From positions 6,161,001-6,225,000 of the forward strand of contig NZ_CP029482.1 of assembly GCF_003151075.1 (NCBI RefSeq): DNA of 64,000 nt, written 5' to 3'. The position numbers were made by a program, and so were the translations under genes. The first letter of the stretch is position 1. The number at the start of each line of letters is the position of its first letter. Shown one piece after another: positions 54,296 to 64,000 of this stretch. The notes below the pieces were generated by a model, which saw nothing but the letters and a program-made list of their open reading frames with translations, was not told where the DNA came from and ran no database searches. The stretch is from Pseudomonas sp. 31-12 (GTDB taxonomy: Bacteria > Pseudomonadota > Gammaproteobacteria > Pseudomonadales > Pseudomonadaceae).

Positions 54296-54796
54296 TTAGG
54301 CTGCAGCGGCTTCTTTCTGGTCGCGAAGAGCCGCCAGAGTACGAGCCAATTTGCTGGTTGCGCCTTGAATCACGCTCATCAGCTGAGAAATTGCTTCGTC
54401 ACGGGTCGGCAGGCTTGCCAGTACGTCGATCTGATTAGCCGCGAGGAACTTGCCCTCGAACGCAGCTGCCTTGATCTCGAACTTATCCTGACCTTTTGCG
54501 AACTCTTTGAAGATACGGGCAGCAGCACCCGGATGTTCTTTGGAGAATGCAATCAAGGTCGGGCCAGTGAACACGTCGTTGAGCACGTCATATTGAGTGC
54601 CAGCAACGGCGCGCTTGAGCAGGGTGTTACGTACAACACGTACGTAAACGCCAGCTTCACGAGCCTCTTTACGGAGTCCGGTCATAGCGCCTACTGTTAC
54701 GCCACGGGCATCAGCCACGACAGCGGACAGAGCAACTTGGGCAGCCTTGTTGACTTCAGCGACGATGGCCTTCTTGTCTTCAAGTTTAATTGCCAC
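54296..54796 (-). CDS. rplJ: 50S ribosomal protein L10
   Basis: A 166-residue stalk base protein; the N-terminal half binds 23S RNA and the C-terminal helix carries L12 dimers. [18 protein letters not shown] is the usual opening. In E. coli the L10-L12 complex represses its own translation through the rplJ leader, which appears conserved here (54800-54960). Confidence 0.98.
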   Translation of the reverse strand: MAIKLEDKKAIVAEVNKAAQVALSAVVADARGVTVGAMTGLRKEAREAGVYVRVVRNTLLKRAVAGTQYDVLNDVFTGPTLIAFSKEHPGAAARIFKEFAKGQDKFEIKAAAFEGKFLAANQIDVLASLPTRDEAISQLMSVIQGATSKLARTLAALRDQKEAAAA

Positions 54797-54799
54797 GGG

Positions 54800-54960
54800 A
54801 AAAACTCCTGCTTGTTACCGTTTCATCCAACCGAGGCCAGATGTCGTTTTGGTGTCTGATTCGGTAAGGAACCGGGAGCACCATCTGCGTAGGCTTGTGG
54901 TTTAAGACTTGCGTCGCCTACGGTCTTGGATAGCCCCCGCCAGGCAGGGACCCCAATCTT
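54800..54960 (-). promoter_or_regulatory. L10 leader (autoregulatory RNA) upstream of rplJ
   Basis: The 198-base gap between rplA and rplJ contains, on the minus strand, CCGTAGGCGACGCAAGTCTTA...AAGCCTACGCAGATGGTGCTCCCGGTTCC. The CGTAGGC/GCCTACG pair and the conserved internal loop are what I expect of the gamma-proteobacterial L10 leader, which binds L10(L12)4. Exact borders are approximate. Confidence 0.65.
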
Positions 54961-54994
54961 TCAATTGGCACAATCACTTGCGCCAATCTGTGTC

Positions 54995-55690
54995 TTACGC
55001 GTCGAGCGAGCCTTGGTCGATGACCAGACCTGGACCCATGGTGGTGCTCAGGGTAACGCGCTTGACATAAATACCTTTCGAGGAAGCTGGCTTGATACGC
55101 TTCAGATCAGCGATCAGGGCTTCAACGTTTTCCTTCAGCTTGACGGCATCAAAGCCGACTTTGCCAACGGAGGTGTGAATGATGCCGTTTTTGTCGGTGC
55201 GATAACGAACCTGACCAGCCTTGGCGTTTTTAACCGCGGTGGCTACGTCTGGCGTTACGGTGCCGACTTTAGGGTTAGGCATCAGGCCACGTGGGCCCAG
55301 GATCTGACCCAACTGACCCACAACGCGCATGGCATCCGGGGATGCGATAACGACGTCATAGTTCAGGTCGCCGCCTTTCATTTCGGCAGCCAGGTCGTCC
55401 ATACCTACACGATCAGCGCCGGCAGCCAGAGCGGCCTCAGCAGCTGGACCCTGGGTGAACACAGCTACGCGAACGGTCTTGCCAGTGCCGTGTGGCAGCA
55501 CAGTAGCGCTACGAACAACCTGGTCAGATTTACGCGGGTCAACACCCAGGTTCACAGCAACGTCGAACGACTCGCTGAACTTGACAGTCGACAGCTCAGC
55601 CAGCAGAGCAGCAGCGTCTACAAAGTTGTAGGACTTGCCTGCTTCGATTTTGCCGGCGATAGCCTTTTGACGCTTGGTCAACTTAGCCAT
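54995..55690 (-). CDS. rplA: 50S ribosomal protein L1
   Basis: A 231-residue mobile stalk protein at the E site, and in E. coli the repressor of the rplK-rplA mRNA. The core segment [17 protein letters not shown] is conserved. Its start shares a base with the rplK stop (TAATG), so the two are coupled. Confidence 0.98.
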   Translation of the reverse strand: MAKLTKRQKAIAGKIEAGKSYNFVDAAALLAELSTVKFSESFDVAVNLGVDPRKSDQVVRSATVLPHGTGKTVRVAVFTQGPAAEAALAAGADRVGMDDLAAEMKGGDLNYDVVIASPDAMRVVGQLGQILGPRGLMPNPKVGTVTPDVATAVKNAKAGQVRYRTDKNGIIHTSVGKVGFDAVKLKENVEALIADLKRIKPASSKGIYVKRVTLSTTMGPGLVIDQGSLDA

Positions 55691-56121
55691 TACACACCCT
55701 CCACGTTAAGGCCCATGCTACGAGCAGAACCGGCGATAGTACGCACGGCTGCGTCCATATCAGCTGCAGTCAGATCCGCGTTTTTGGTTTTCGCGATTTC
55801 TTCCAGCTGAGCACGGGTCACGGTGCCAACCTTAACGGTGTTCGGACGAGCGGAACCGCTAGTCAGACCGGCCGCCTTCTTCAGCAGAACCGAAGCAGGG
55901 GTGGATTTGGTTTCGAAAGTGAAGCTACGGTCGCTGTAGACAGTGATGATCACTGGAGTCGGCAGACCTGGCTCAATACCCTGAGTACGGGCGTTGAAAG
56001 CCTTGCAGAATTCCATGATGTTCACGCCGTGCTGACCCAAAGCAGGACCAACAGGTGGGCTTGGGTTAGCCTGAGCGGCCTTCACTTGCAGCTTGATGTA
56101 AGCGGTAATCTTCTTGGCCAT
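55690..56121 (-). CDS. rplK: 50S ribosomal protein L11
   Basis: A 143-residue protein of the GTPase-associated centre, needed for RelA sensing of uncharged tRNA and target of thiostrepton. The [24 protein letters not shown] stretch is intact. The ATG at 56121 gives [13 protein letters not shown]; an in-frame start four codons upstream is not conserved. Confidence 0.98.
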   Translation of the reverse strand: MAKKITAYIKLQVKAAQANPSPPVGPALGQHGVNIMEFCKAFNARTQGIEPGLPTPVIITVYSDRSFTFETKSTPASVLLKKAAGLTSGSARPNTVKVGTVTRAQLEEIAKTKNADLTAADMDAAVRTIAGSARSMGLNVEGV

Positions 56122-56193
56122 GAGGCACTCCAATTACGGGTTCGAACGCCTCGAAAGGCTCCCCGGTTACTTGCGCGTTTATCCCAGTGACGA

Positions 56194-56224
56194 CAAAACC
56201 CCACAGCCTAGGGCTGCGGGGTTG
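56194..56224 (-). terminator. Hairpin between nusG and rplK
   Basis: On the minus strand AACCCCGCAGCC-CTA-GGCTGTGGGGTT is a stable stem followed by TTG, a poor T tract. It may partly terminate the secE-nusG transcript before rplK. No convincing rplK promoter was found in the remaining 70 bases. Confidence 0.6.
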
Positions 56225-56238
56225 GGATGCTTGCCCAG

Positions 56239-56772
56239 CTAGACCTTTTCGACCTGGCTGAACTCTAACTCTACCGGAGTAGAGCGACCGAAAATGAGCA
56301 CTGCCACTTGGATCCGGCTCTTTTCGTAGTTAACTTCTTCGACCGTGCCGGTAAAATCGGCAAACGGACCGTCATTGACACGCACCGACTCACCTGGCTC
56401 GAACAACGTCTTCGGCTTCGGCTTGTCGCTACCATCAGCAACACGACGCAGAATCGCTTCTGCCTCTTTATCTGTGATCGGCGCTGGCTTATCAGCGGTA
56501 CCGCCGATGAAGCCCATCACCCGAGGAGTATCCTTGACCAAGTGCCAAGTACCCTCGTTCATGTCCATCTGGACCAGCACATAACCTGGGAAGAACTTGC
56601 GCTCGCTTTTGCGTTTCTGGCCATTACGCATTTCAACCACTTCTTCAGTGGGAACCAGAATTTCGCCAAAGCCATCTTCCATGCCAGCCAGCTTTACGCG
56701 CTCTACTAACGAGCGCATGACATGCTTCTCGTAACCGGAGTAAGCATGCACAACGTACCAACGCTTAGCCAC
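56239..56772 (-). CDS. nusG: Transcription elongation and antitermination factor NusG
   Basis: A 177-residue factor with an N-terminal NGN domain (about residues 1-115, opening [18 protein letters not shown]) that binds polymerase and a C-terminal KOW domain (about 123-177, [17 protein letters not shown]) that binds Rho or S10. It links transcription and translation. It lies 9 bases after secE, the universal pairing. Confidence 0.99.
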   Translation of the reverse strand: MAKRWYVVHAYSGYEKHVMRSLVERVKLAGMEDGFGEILVPTEEVVEMRNGQKRKSERKFFPGYVLVQMDMNEGTWHLVKDTPRVMGFIGGTADKPAPITDKEAEAILRRVADGSDKPKPKTLFEPGESVRVNDGPFADFTGTVEEVNYEKSRIQVAVLIFGRSTPVELEFSQVEKV

Positions 56773-56781
56773 GGGACACCC

Positions 56782-57150
56782 TTAGCCGACAATCAAGGAA
56801 ACAAGCCAGCCGAGCAGGGAATCAAGCCCCCACAACAGCAACGCCATAACCAGGACAACAGCCACAACGATCAACGTGGTCTGTGTGGTTTCTTGGCGAG
56901 TTGGCCATACGACTTTACGAATCTCGGTACGAGCTTCCTTAACCAGTACAAAGAAAGACTTGCCCTTGACTGTCTGCAAGCCTACAAAGGCAGCTACAGC
57001 AGCAATGGCGAGCAATGCAAGTACGCGGTACAGGATCGGCGAAGCAGAGTAATACTGATTGCCAACAACGCCAACAACCACCAAGGCGACTACTACAAGC
57101 CACTTGAGCAGATCGAAGCGAGAGCCTTGAGCTTCAGCTTTAGGAGTCAT
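56782..57150 (-). CDS. secE: Protein translocase subunit SecE
   Basis: A 122-residue inner-membrane subunit of SecYEG with three spans (about residues 14-34, 39-59 and 91-121) and the conserved cytosolic stretch EARTEIRKVVWPTRQE that clamps SecY. The three-span form is typical of gamma-proteobacteria. It lies 45 bases after tRNA-Trp. Confidence 0.98.
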   Translation of the reverse strand: MTPKAEAQGSRFDLLKWLVVVALVVVGVVGNQYYSASPILYRVLALLAIAAVAAFVGLQTVKGKSFFVLVKEARTEIRKVVWPTRQETTQTTLIVVAVVLVMALLLWGLDSLLGWLVSLIVG

Positions 57151-57195
57151 CTATGAAGATCCTGTGAAAAGAAAGCCAGACACACCAAGTGAATC

Positions 57196-57271
57196 TGGCA
57201 GGTCAGGAGGGAATCGAACCCCCAACCTACGGTTTTGGAGACCGTCGCTCTGCCAATTGAGCTACTGACCT
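57196..57271 (-). tRNA. tRNA-Trp (anticodon CCA)
   Basis: The minus strand reads AGGTCAGTAGCTCAATTGGC... with acceptor AGGTCAG pairing CTGACCT, the anticodon loop CTCCAAA, the T-loop GGTTCGATTC and an encoded CCA end. 76 bases. It lies between tufB and secE. Confidence 0.97.
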
Positions 57272-57303
57272 AAAACAAAATCAGGCCGACCATTATGCCG
57301 GCC
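57272..57303 (-). terminator. Hairpin with T-rich tail between tufB and tRNA-Trp
   Basis: On the minus strand GGCCGGC-ATAATG-GTCGGCC (7 pairs, one G-U) is followed by TGATTTTGTTTT. It is a moderate terminator that would let only part of the tufB transcripts continue into tRNA-Trp, secE and nusG. Confidence 0.65.
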
Positions 57304-57324
57304 CGAAAAAGACATTACAACAAT

Positions 57325-58518
57325 TTACTCGATAACCTTGGCCACAACACCAGCGCCGACGGTACGACCGCCTTCACGGATAGCGAAACGCAAGCCATCT
57401 TCCATCGCGATGGTTTTGATCAGAGTGACAGTCATCTGAATGTTGTCACCTGGCATCACCATTTCAACGCCTTCTGGCAATTCGCAGTTACCAGTCACAT
57501 CAGTAGTACGGAAGTAGAACTGCGGACGGTAACCCTTGAAGAACGGGGTATGACGCCCACCCTCTTCCTTGCTCAGAACGTAAACCTCAGCCGTGAACTT
57601 GGTATGCGGCTTGACGGTGCCTGGCTTGACCAGAACCTGGCCACGCTCAACATCATCACGCTTGGTACCGCGCAGCAGAACGCCGCAGTTCTCGCCAGCA
57701 CGACCTTCGTCGAGCAGCTTGCGGAACATCTCAACACCAGTGCAAGTAGTTTTGACAGTGTCACGCAGACCAACAATCTCAACCTCCTCCTGAATGCGGA
57801 CAATGCCACGCTCAACACGACCAGTCACAACAGTGCCGCGACCGGAGATCGAGAACACATCCTCGATCGGCATCAGGAACGGCTTATCAATAGCACGCTC
57901 AGGCTGCGGAATATAAGTATCCAGAGTCTCGACCAACTTCTTGACGGCAGTAGTACCCATCTCGTTGTCGTCTTGACCATTCAACGCCATCAGCGCCGAA
58001 CCGATGATGATCGGAGTGTCATCACCCGGGAAGTCGTAAGTGCTCAGCAAATCGCGCACTTCCATCTCAACCAACTCCAGCAGCTCCGCATCGTCAACCA
58101 TGTCAGCCTTGTTCAGGAAGACAACGATGTACGGAACGCCAACCTGGCGGGACAACAGAATGTGCTCACGGGTTTGCGGCATCGGACCATCAGCGGCCGA
58201 GCAAACCAGGATAGCACCATCCATCTGAGCAGCACCGGTAATCATGTTCTTTACGTAATCGGCGTGACCTGGGCAGTCTACGTGTGCGTAGTGACGCACG
58301 GCCGAATCGTATTCAACGTGAGCAGTGTTAATGGTGATACCACGTGCTTTTTCTTCTGGGGCGCTATCGATTTTGTCGAAATCAACCTTTGCCGAACCGA
58401 ACACTTCGGAGCAGACACGGGTCAGCGCAGCGGTCAGGGTAGTTTTACCGTGGTCGACGTGACCAATGGTGCCTACGTTGACGTGCGGCTTATTACGTTC
58501 GAACTTTTCCTTAGCCAT
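57325..58518 (-). CDS. tufB: Elongation factor Tu (tRNA-operon copy)
   Basis: A 397-residue EF-Tu with the same intact GTPase motifs as the copy at 40754-41947. The two differ at 26 positions (about 93.5% identity). Differences cluster at residues 7-10, 44-46, 71-74, 193-256, 301-309, 361-363 and 395, while residues 75-192 are identical. It follows tRNA-Tyr, -Gly and -Thr in one transcription unit, as tufB does in enterobacteria. Confidence 0.98.
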   Translation of the reverse strand: MAKEKFERNKPHVNVGTIGHVDHGKTTLTAALTRVCSEVFGSAKVDFDKIDSAPEEKARGITINTAHVEYDSAVRHYAHVDCPGHADYVKNMITGAAQMDGAILVCSAADGPMPQTREHILLSRQVGVPYIVVFLNKADMVDDAELLELVEMEVRDLLSTYDFPGDDTPIIIGSALMALNGQDDNEMGTTAVKKLVETLDTYIPQPERAIDKPFLMPIEDVFSISGRGTVVTGRVERGIVRIQEEVEIVGLRDTVKTTCTGVEMFRKLLDEGRAGENCGVLLRGTKRDDVERGQVLVKPGTVKPHTKFTAEVYVLSKEEGGRHTPFFKGYRPQFYFRTTDVTGNCELPEGVEMVMPGDNIQMTVTLIKTIAMEDGLRFAIREGGRTVGAGVVAKVIE

Positions 58519-58569
58519 CGAAGCAACCCCCAGCAGAAAAATTAAGCAGTAATACCAACCATTAAAACA

Positions 58570-58595
58570 AAGGCAGATATTTTCATATCTGCCTT
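58570..58595 (-). terminator. Perfect hairpin between tRNA-Thr and tufB
   Basis: On the minus strand AAGGCAGATAT-GAAA-ATATCTGCCTT (11 perfect pairs, GAAA tetraloop) is followed by TGTTTT. It can act as a partial terminator, lowering tufB relative to the tRNAs, or as a processing signal. Confidence 0.7.
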
Positions 58596-58601
58596 GTTAT
58601 A

Positions 58602-58677
58602 TGGAGCTCTTGAGCGGATTTGAACCGCTGACCTCACCCTTACCAAGGGTGTGCTCTACCAACTGAGCTACAAGAGC
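58602..58677 (-). tRNA. tRNA-Thr (anticodon GGT)
   Basis: The minus strand reads GCTCTTGTAGCTCAGTTGGT..., with acceptor GCTCTTG/CAAGAGC, the anticodon loop CTTGGTAAG, the T-loop GGTTCAAATC and an encoded CCA. 76 bases. Confidence 0.97.
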
Positions 58678-58703
58678 GTAACGCTTTGCAGGACCTGCAA
58701 ACT

Positions 58704-58777
<74 letters not shown>

Positions 58778-58801
58778 GGAGCTTGCAGCTCTCGCTAAAA
58801 A

Positions 58802-58886
<85 letters not shown>

Positions 58887-58899
58887 TAAGCGAGCCGGC

Positions 58900-58927
58900 A
58901 TTCTATATCATGCCGACCTTCTGTCAA
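58900..58927 (-). promoter_or_regulatory. Sigma-70 promoter of the tRNA-tufB operon
   Basis: On the minus strand TTGACA (58922-58927) and TAGAAT (58900-58905) are 16 bases apart, followed by a GC-rich GCCGGC discriminator, the pattern of stringently controlled stable-RNA promoters. tRNA-Tyr starts about 14 bases after the -10. Confidence 0.88.
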
Positions 58928-59028
58928 GCATTTTCTCATTAAAAACCTGAGGTTAGCTGCGTTGACACCGCCTTGCACCGTTGACCGTTAAAGGTCTTCA
59001 CTGCGAAGCGGGCGCCATTCTATGCAAA

Positions 59029-59469
59029 CTATTCCGCAGGCGCAACCCCCTCGCAGGGCATTATTTTATGTTTTAACTCATTGAAATCTTTGGAAAGGTT
59101 TAGCAGCTGAAGATCATCCACTAAACGCCGGCTTTCGGGCGCTATGCGGAGCCAGTAACCCACCGAATCTGAAGAGTCTTTCGGCAAGGATTGAAACCTG
59201 ATATCCATCCCACTCAATCGTCGCTCAGCAGCTTGCGCGGTCTCTTGACGAGTGAAGCCACCCAAATAGAGACATCCACCGCCCACTGATGCCGACTTCC
59301 CTTTCTCACGAGCCGTATTAGTCGCCTCGCTCAACAAGCGAATGTCCTGCTGTGATCCTCGATACAAACTCAAGGGAGTTACATCTTTCGCACGCAGCGG
59401 CGCCTCTTGTTGATGCCAGATGTAATAGAAGACATTGAGCACAAGCAGCAAAAGGAACAACCAACGCAT
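59029..59469 (-). CDS. SPOR-domain-like membrane-anchored protein
   Basis: A 146-residue protein with one N-terminal membrane anchor (residues 2-18, RWLFLLLLVLNVFYYIW) and a periplasmic remainder. Residues about 62-118 (CLYLGGFTRQETAQAAERRL... GYWLRIAPESRRL) look like a degenerate SPOR domain, which in other proteins binds denuded peptidoglycan at the septum. It is the last gene of a birA-coaX-SPOR unit, seven bases after coaX, an arrangement I recall in pseudomonads. Confidence 0.78.
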   Translation of the reverse strand: MRWLFLLLLVLNVFYYIWHQQEAPLRAKDVTPLSLYRGSQQDIRLLSEATNTAREKGKSASVGGGCLYLGGFTRQETAQAAERRLSGMDIRFQSLPKDSSDSVGYWLRIAPESRRLVDDLQLLNLSKDFNELKHKIMPCEGVAPAE

Positions 59470-59476
59470 AAAAACC

Positions 59477-60226
59477 TCAAGACAAAGGACATGCCATCGC
59501 CAGACCTACAAACACCAGGTCTGGAACCCGCCTGGCATCAGGTACGATTTCAGAGACGAGCGCTGCATCACCTCCGGTGAGAAATACAGCAAAATCTTCC
59601 CCCCAATAGCCACGCGCCATTTCCAGCTGAGTCAGGACGAAGCCCCTCAACATAAGCGAACATCCTCGCTCAACCGCCTCGACCGTTGTGCGGCCAGGAG
59701 CAAGGCTTTCCAGCGCGCGCTCGGCAGCAATATCGCCATAGCGAATCTTGCGGGTATGGGTTCGTAACTGGTTGCGCATCAAAGGCATGCCTGGGCAAAT
59801 AAACCCGCCAAGATGCTCTCCATCTCCCGCAATGAAGTCAGCAGTCACAGCGGTGCCAAAATCGAGCACCAGGCATGCTCCTGCGGCCAGGTTAAATCCA
59901 CCGAGCATCGCCAGCCAGCGATCAAGCCCCAACCGCTCGAACTCCTCGTATCCATTTCGCACACCAGCCATTTCACGCGCCGGCGCTGCGCATATCGCGG
60001 ACACAGAGAACGCTTTCGCCAGAAGAGATGTCAACGCTGCAGTCTCTTCGGTCGTTCTGACGCTGACCAACCGGCACTGTTTGAGGGCCAGCCCTTCAAG
60101 CCTGTTCAGGCTTTCCAGCAATGCGAGATCCGAATCCACCACGCCCTCACCAAACACCCGTTTGGCATCCGCATGGAGAACACGCCACTTTATGAAACTG
60201 TTTCCGCAGTCGAGCTCAAGAATCAT
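59477..60226 (-). CDS. coaX: Type III pantothenate kinase
   Basis: A 249-residue enzyme that phosphorylates pantothenate, the first step of coenzyme A synthesis. The ASKHA-fold phosphate loop is [11 protein letters not shown] (residues 4-14), and [11 protein letters not shown] (near 121) and the late FLTGGDA are conserved. Type III kinases are not inhibited by CoA and replace CoaA in pseudomonads. The ATG at 60226 is used; a GTG one codon upstream is an equal alternative. It overlaps the 3' end of birA by 11 bases. Confidence 0.95.
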   Translation of the reverse strand: MILELDCGNSFIKWRVLHADAKRVFGEGVVDSDLALLESLNRLEGLALKQCRLVSVRTTEETAALTSLLAKAFSVSAICAAPAREMAGVRNGYEEFERLGLDRWLAMLGGFNLAAGACLVLDFGTAVTADFIAGDGEHLGGFICPGMPLMRNQLRTHTRKIRYGDIAAERALESLAPGRTTVEAVERGCSLMLRGFVLTQLEMARGYWGEDFAVFLTGGDAALVSEIVPDARRVPDLVFVGLAMACPLS

Positions 60227-61175
60227 CACGCAACCTCAGGCTGAGCTCACCACCACTAAATACTTTTTCCACACCATTTACCTTCAAGCGCAAGGCACCC
60301 TGACTGTCGACACCCAACACCTCACCATCTATCTGACTAACTCCAGCAATCAGCGTGACTGCGCGCCCGTGCCAAAGGTGGTTCTGTTCCCATTCCCGCT
60401 GGATGGCGGAAAAACCATCGATCTGATGGCGAGCCAGATACTTCTGAAGCATCAATCCTAAATGCGCGACGAGGTGATTGCGATCAAACATCCTGCCCGC
60501 CTCCAGCCGCATGGATGTCCACTGCTGATCAATCTCATCGGTCGCCTGCATGTTCACATTAATTCCAACACCCAGCACCACATGACACACATCAGCAGGA
60601 TCACCCACCAACTCGAGCAATATCCCGGCAATCTTTTTCTGGCCAACCAAAACATCGTTTGGCCACTTCAAGCCCGCGCCCGGAATGCCGAGATCTCTCA
60701 AGGCTTGCATAACAGCAAGCCCAACCACAAGACTCAGCCCTTCAAGCTGACGCATACCACCTTCGATGCGTAATACGAGACTGTAATAGATGTTTTCCGC
60801 GAAAGGACTGGCCCAATTTCGTCCACGCCGGCCGCGCCCCGCAGTCTGCCGCTCGGAAAGCACCAAAAAGGGCGCGGCCTGGCCACGCTCAATTGCGCGC
60901 AGAGCTTCAGCGTTAGTGGAGTCAATTGAGTGGAAGAGCAGAATAGGCCAGCCACACGAGGGCGCCTGTTCTTTTATGTCGACAGGATCAAGCAGCGTCA
61001 ATGGCGCAGCCAATTGATAACCACGACCGCGCACCTTGTGAATGGACAAGCCGAGCTCAGCCTCCAAATGCTGTAGCTGCTTCCATACCGCACTACGACT
61101 GATACCCAGGGCGATGCCCAGGGCCTGACCCGAATGGAACTTGCCATCCTTAAGAAGCTTTAACAACGTCAGCAT
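60216..61175 (-). CDS. birA: Bifunctional biotin-protein ligase and biotin operon repressor
   Basis: A 319-residue BirA. The N-terminal winged helix (residues about 1-60, [15 protein letters not shown] as recognition helix) binds the biotin operator; the central domain has the biotinyl-AMP loop GRGRRGRNW (near residue 112) and KWPNDV (near 175); an SH3-like C-terminal domain follows. It attaches biotin to acetyl-CoA carboxylase. The RNA polymerase cluster lies nearby, but birA forms its own unit with coaX. Confidence 0.96.
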   Translation of the reverse strand: MLTLLKLLKDGKFHSGQALGIALGISRSAVWKQLQHLEAELGLSIHKVRGRGYQLAAPLTLLDPVDIKEQAPSCGWPILLFHSIDSTNAEALRAIERGQAAPFLVLSERQTAGRGRRGRNWASPFAENIYYSLVLRIEGGMRQLEGLSLVVGLAVMQALRDLGIPGAGLKWPNDVLVGQKKIAGILLELVGDPADVCHVVLGVGINVNMQATDEIDQQWTSMRLEAGRMFDRNHLVAHLGLMLQKYLARHQIDGFSAIQREWEQNHLWHGRAVTLIAGVSQIDGEVLGVDSQGALRLKVNGVEKVFSGGELSLRLRDDS

Positions 61176-61266
61176 GCAAGTCTCGCCTCACAATGAGGCC
61201 CGCATGATAGCCATGCCCCGAGCCGTTGCATAGAAACCCCGAGGGCCAGATTTCCTGCGGGCAAAA

Positions 61267-61297
61267 CAAAACCCCAATTGCTTTCGCAATTGGGGTT
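61267..61297 (-). terminator. Terminator of the rRNA operon
   Basis: AAACCCCAATTGC and GCAATTGGGGTTT pair perfectly (13 base pairs) around a 4-base loop; the minus strand continues TTGTTTT. It lies 13 bases past the 5S gene. Confidence 0.92.
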
Positions 61298-61309
61298 TCG
61301 GAATTTAAT

Positions 61310-61424
61310 CTTGACGATGACCTACTCTCACATGGGGAAACCCCACACTACCATCGGCGATGCATCGTTTCACTGCTGAGTTCGGGATGGGATCAGGTGG
61401 TTCCAATGCTCTATGGTCGTCAAG
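61310..61424 (-). rRNA. 5S ribosomal RNA
   Basis: The minus strand carries the typical pseudomonad 5S core (CATTGGAACCACCTGATCCC... CGAACTCAG... GGTAGTGTGGGGTTTCCCC), and its ends CTTGACGA... and ...TCGTCAAG pair. Ends are accurate to a few bases. No tRNA gene lies between it and the 23S gene. Confidence 0.96.
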
Positions 61425-61597
61425 AAATTCGGTAGCCAGGTCGTGGGCCCTTGCGGGTTCACGCTCCAGCGAATGGGTATGTGACAGCTTGGTGTTTTGT
61501 GAGTATCTCGAACTTTCGGTTCGTTTCGTCTTCACACACCGCAATCTGGTGCTCTTTCGCCTTTGGGCTCGAAGCAAGCAAATTGCTTGGGTGTTAT
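61425..61597 (-). other. 23S-5S spacer of the rRNA operon
   Basis: About 173 bases of transcribed spacer. It contains short inverted stretches (such as GAAGCAAGCAAATTGCTT) that could be processing stems, but no tRNA or other gene. Confidence 0.75.

Positions 61598-64000
<2,403 letters not shown>

Overview
The window is a piece of a Pseudomonas chromosome, most likely of the P. fluorescens group. Three things point there: protein sequences that read as pseudomonad throughout, the gene order ssb - MFS - uvrA - ferritin - katA - rplQ...secE - tufB - tRNAs - coaX - birA - rRNA that I recall from P. aeruginosa, and REP/REPIN hairpins of the P. fluorescens type (cores such as GTGGGAGCGGGCTTGC). This is judged by reading; no search was run.

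Layout. (1) 1-10.8 kb is an accessory or housekeeping mosaic: a truncated MscS-type channel gene, an AraJ-like MFS exporter, a DUF72 / YbhP / ClsB / YbhN membrane-lipid operon with overlapping genes, a DUF3182 plus alpha/beta-hydrolase pair, and a GlxA-type regulator divergent from an isochorismatase-fold hydrolase. Four REPINs and one lone REP hairpin punctuate this part up to 12.4 kb. (2) 10.9-19.5 kb is an eight-gene envelope-stress-like cassette: DUF2170 (YjfI), PspA/IM30 (YjfJ), a rhomboid protease, a K+ channel with an RCK-like domain, DUF2491 (YjfK), DUF350 (YjfL), a DUF1190 lipoprotein (YjfM) and a glutathionylspermidine-synthetase-like ATP-grasp ligase (YjfC). An OsmC-YcaO fusion gene follows. 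The cassette starts at a sigma-70-like promoter framed by two copies of a CACGCGTGAG palindrome. This is the least understood and most interesting system here. (3) 19.5-26.7 kb holds ssb, a YajR-like MFS gene, uvrA (TTG start), a heme-ligand-less bacterioferritin (FtnA type) and the catalase katA. (4) 26.9-57.2 kb, all on the minus strand, is the complete alpha, spc, S10, str, rpoBC/rplKAJL and secE-nusG ribosomal super-cluster, in the usual order. (5) 57.2-58.9 kb is tRNA-Tyr, tRNA-Gly, tRNA-Thr, tufB, tRNA-Trp. (6) 59.0-61.2 kb is a SPOR-like protein, coaX and birA. (7) 61.3-64.0 kb is the 5S and most of the 23S gene of an rRNA operon that continues past the window edge.

How it works together. 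The minus-strand half is the translation and transcription core of the cell. Consensus sigma-70 promoters with GC-rich discriminators can be read in front of rpsJ, rpsL, the tRNA-tufB operon, rpsM and, unusually, inside the spc operon before rpsH. Hairpins between genes (rpsN/rpsH, rpmJ/rpsM, rplL/rpoB, tRNA-Thr/tufB, tufB/tRNA-Trp, nusG/rplK) probably set relative expression. The two EF-Tu genes are clearly diverged (26 of 397 residues), unlike the near-identical pairs of enterobacteria.

Intergenic stretches of about 300 bases or more: 1058-1413 (REPIN and an inverted repeat) and 8815-9114 (REPIN and a sigma-54-like match).
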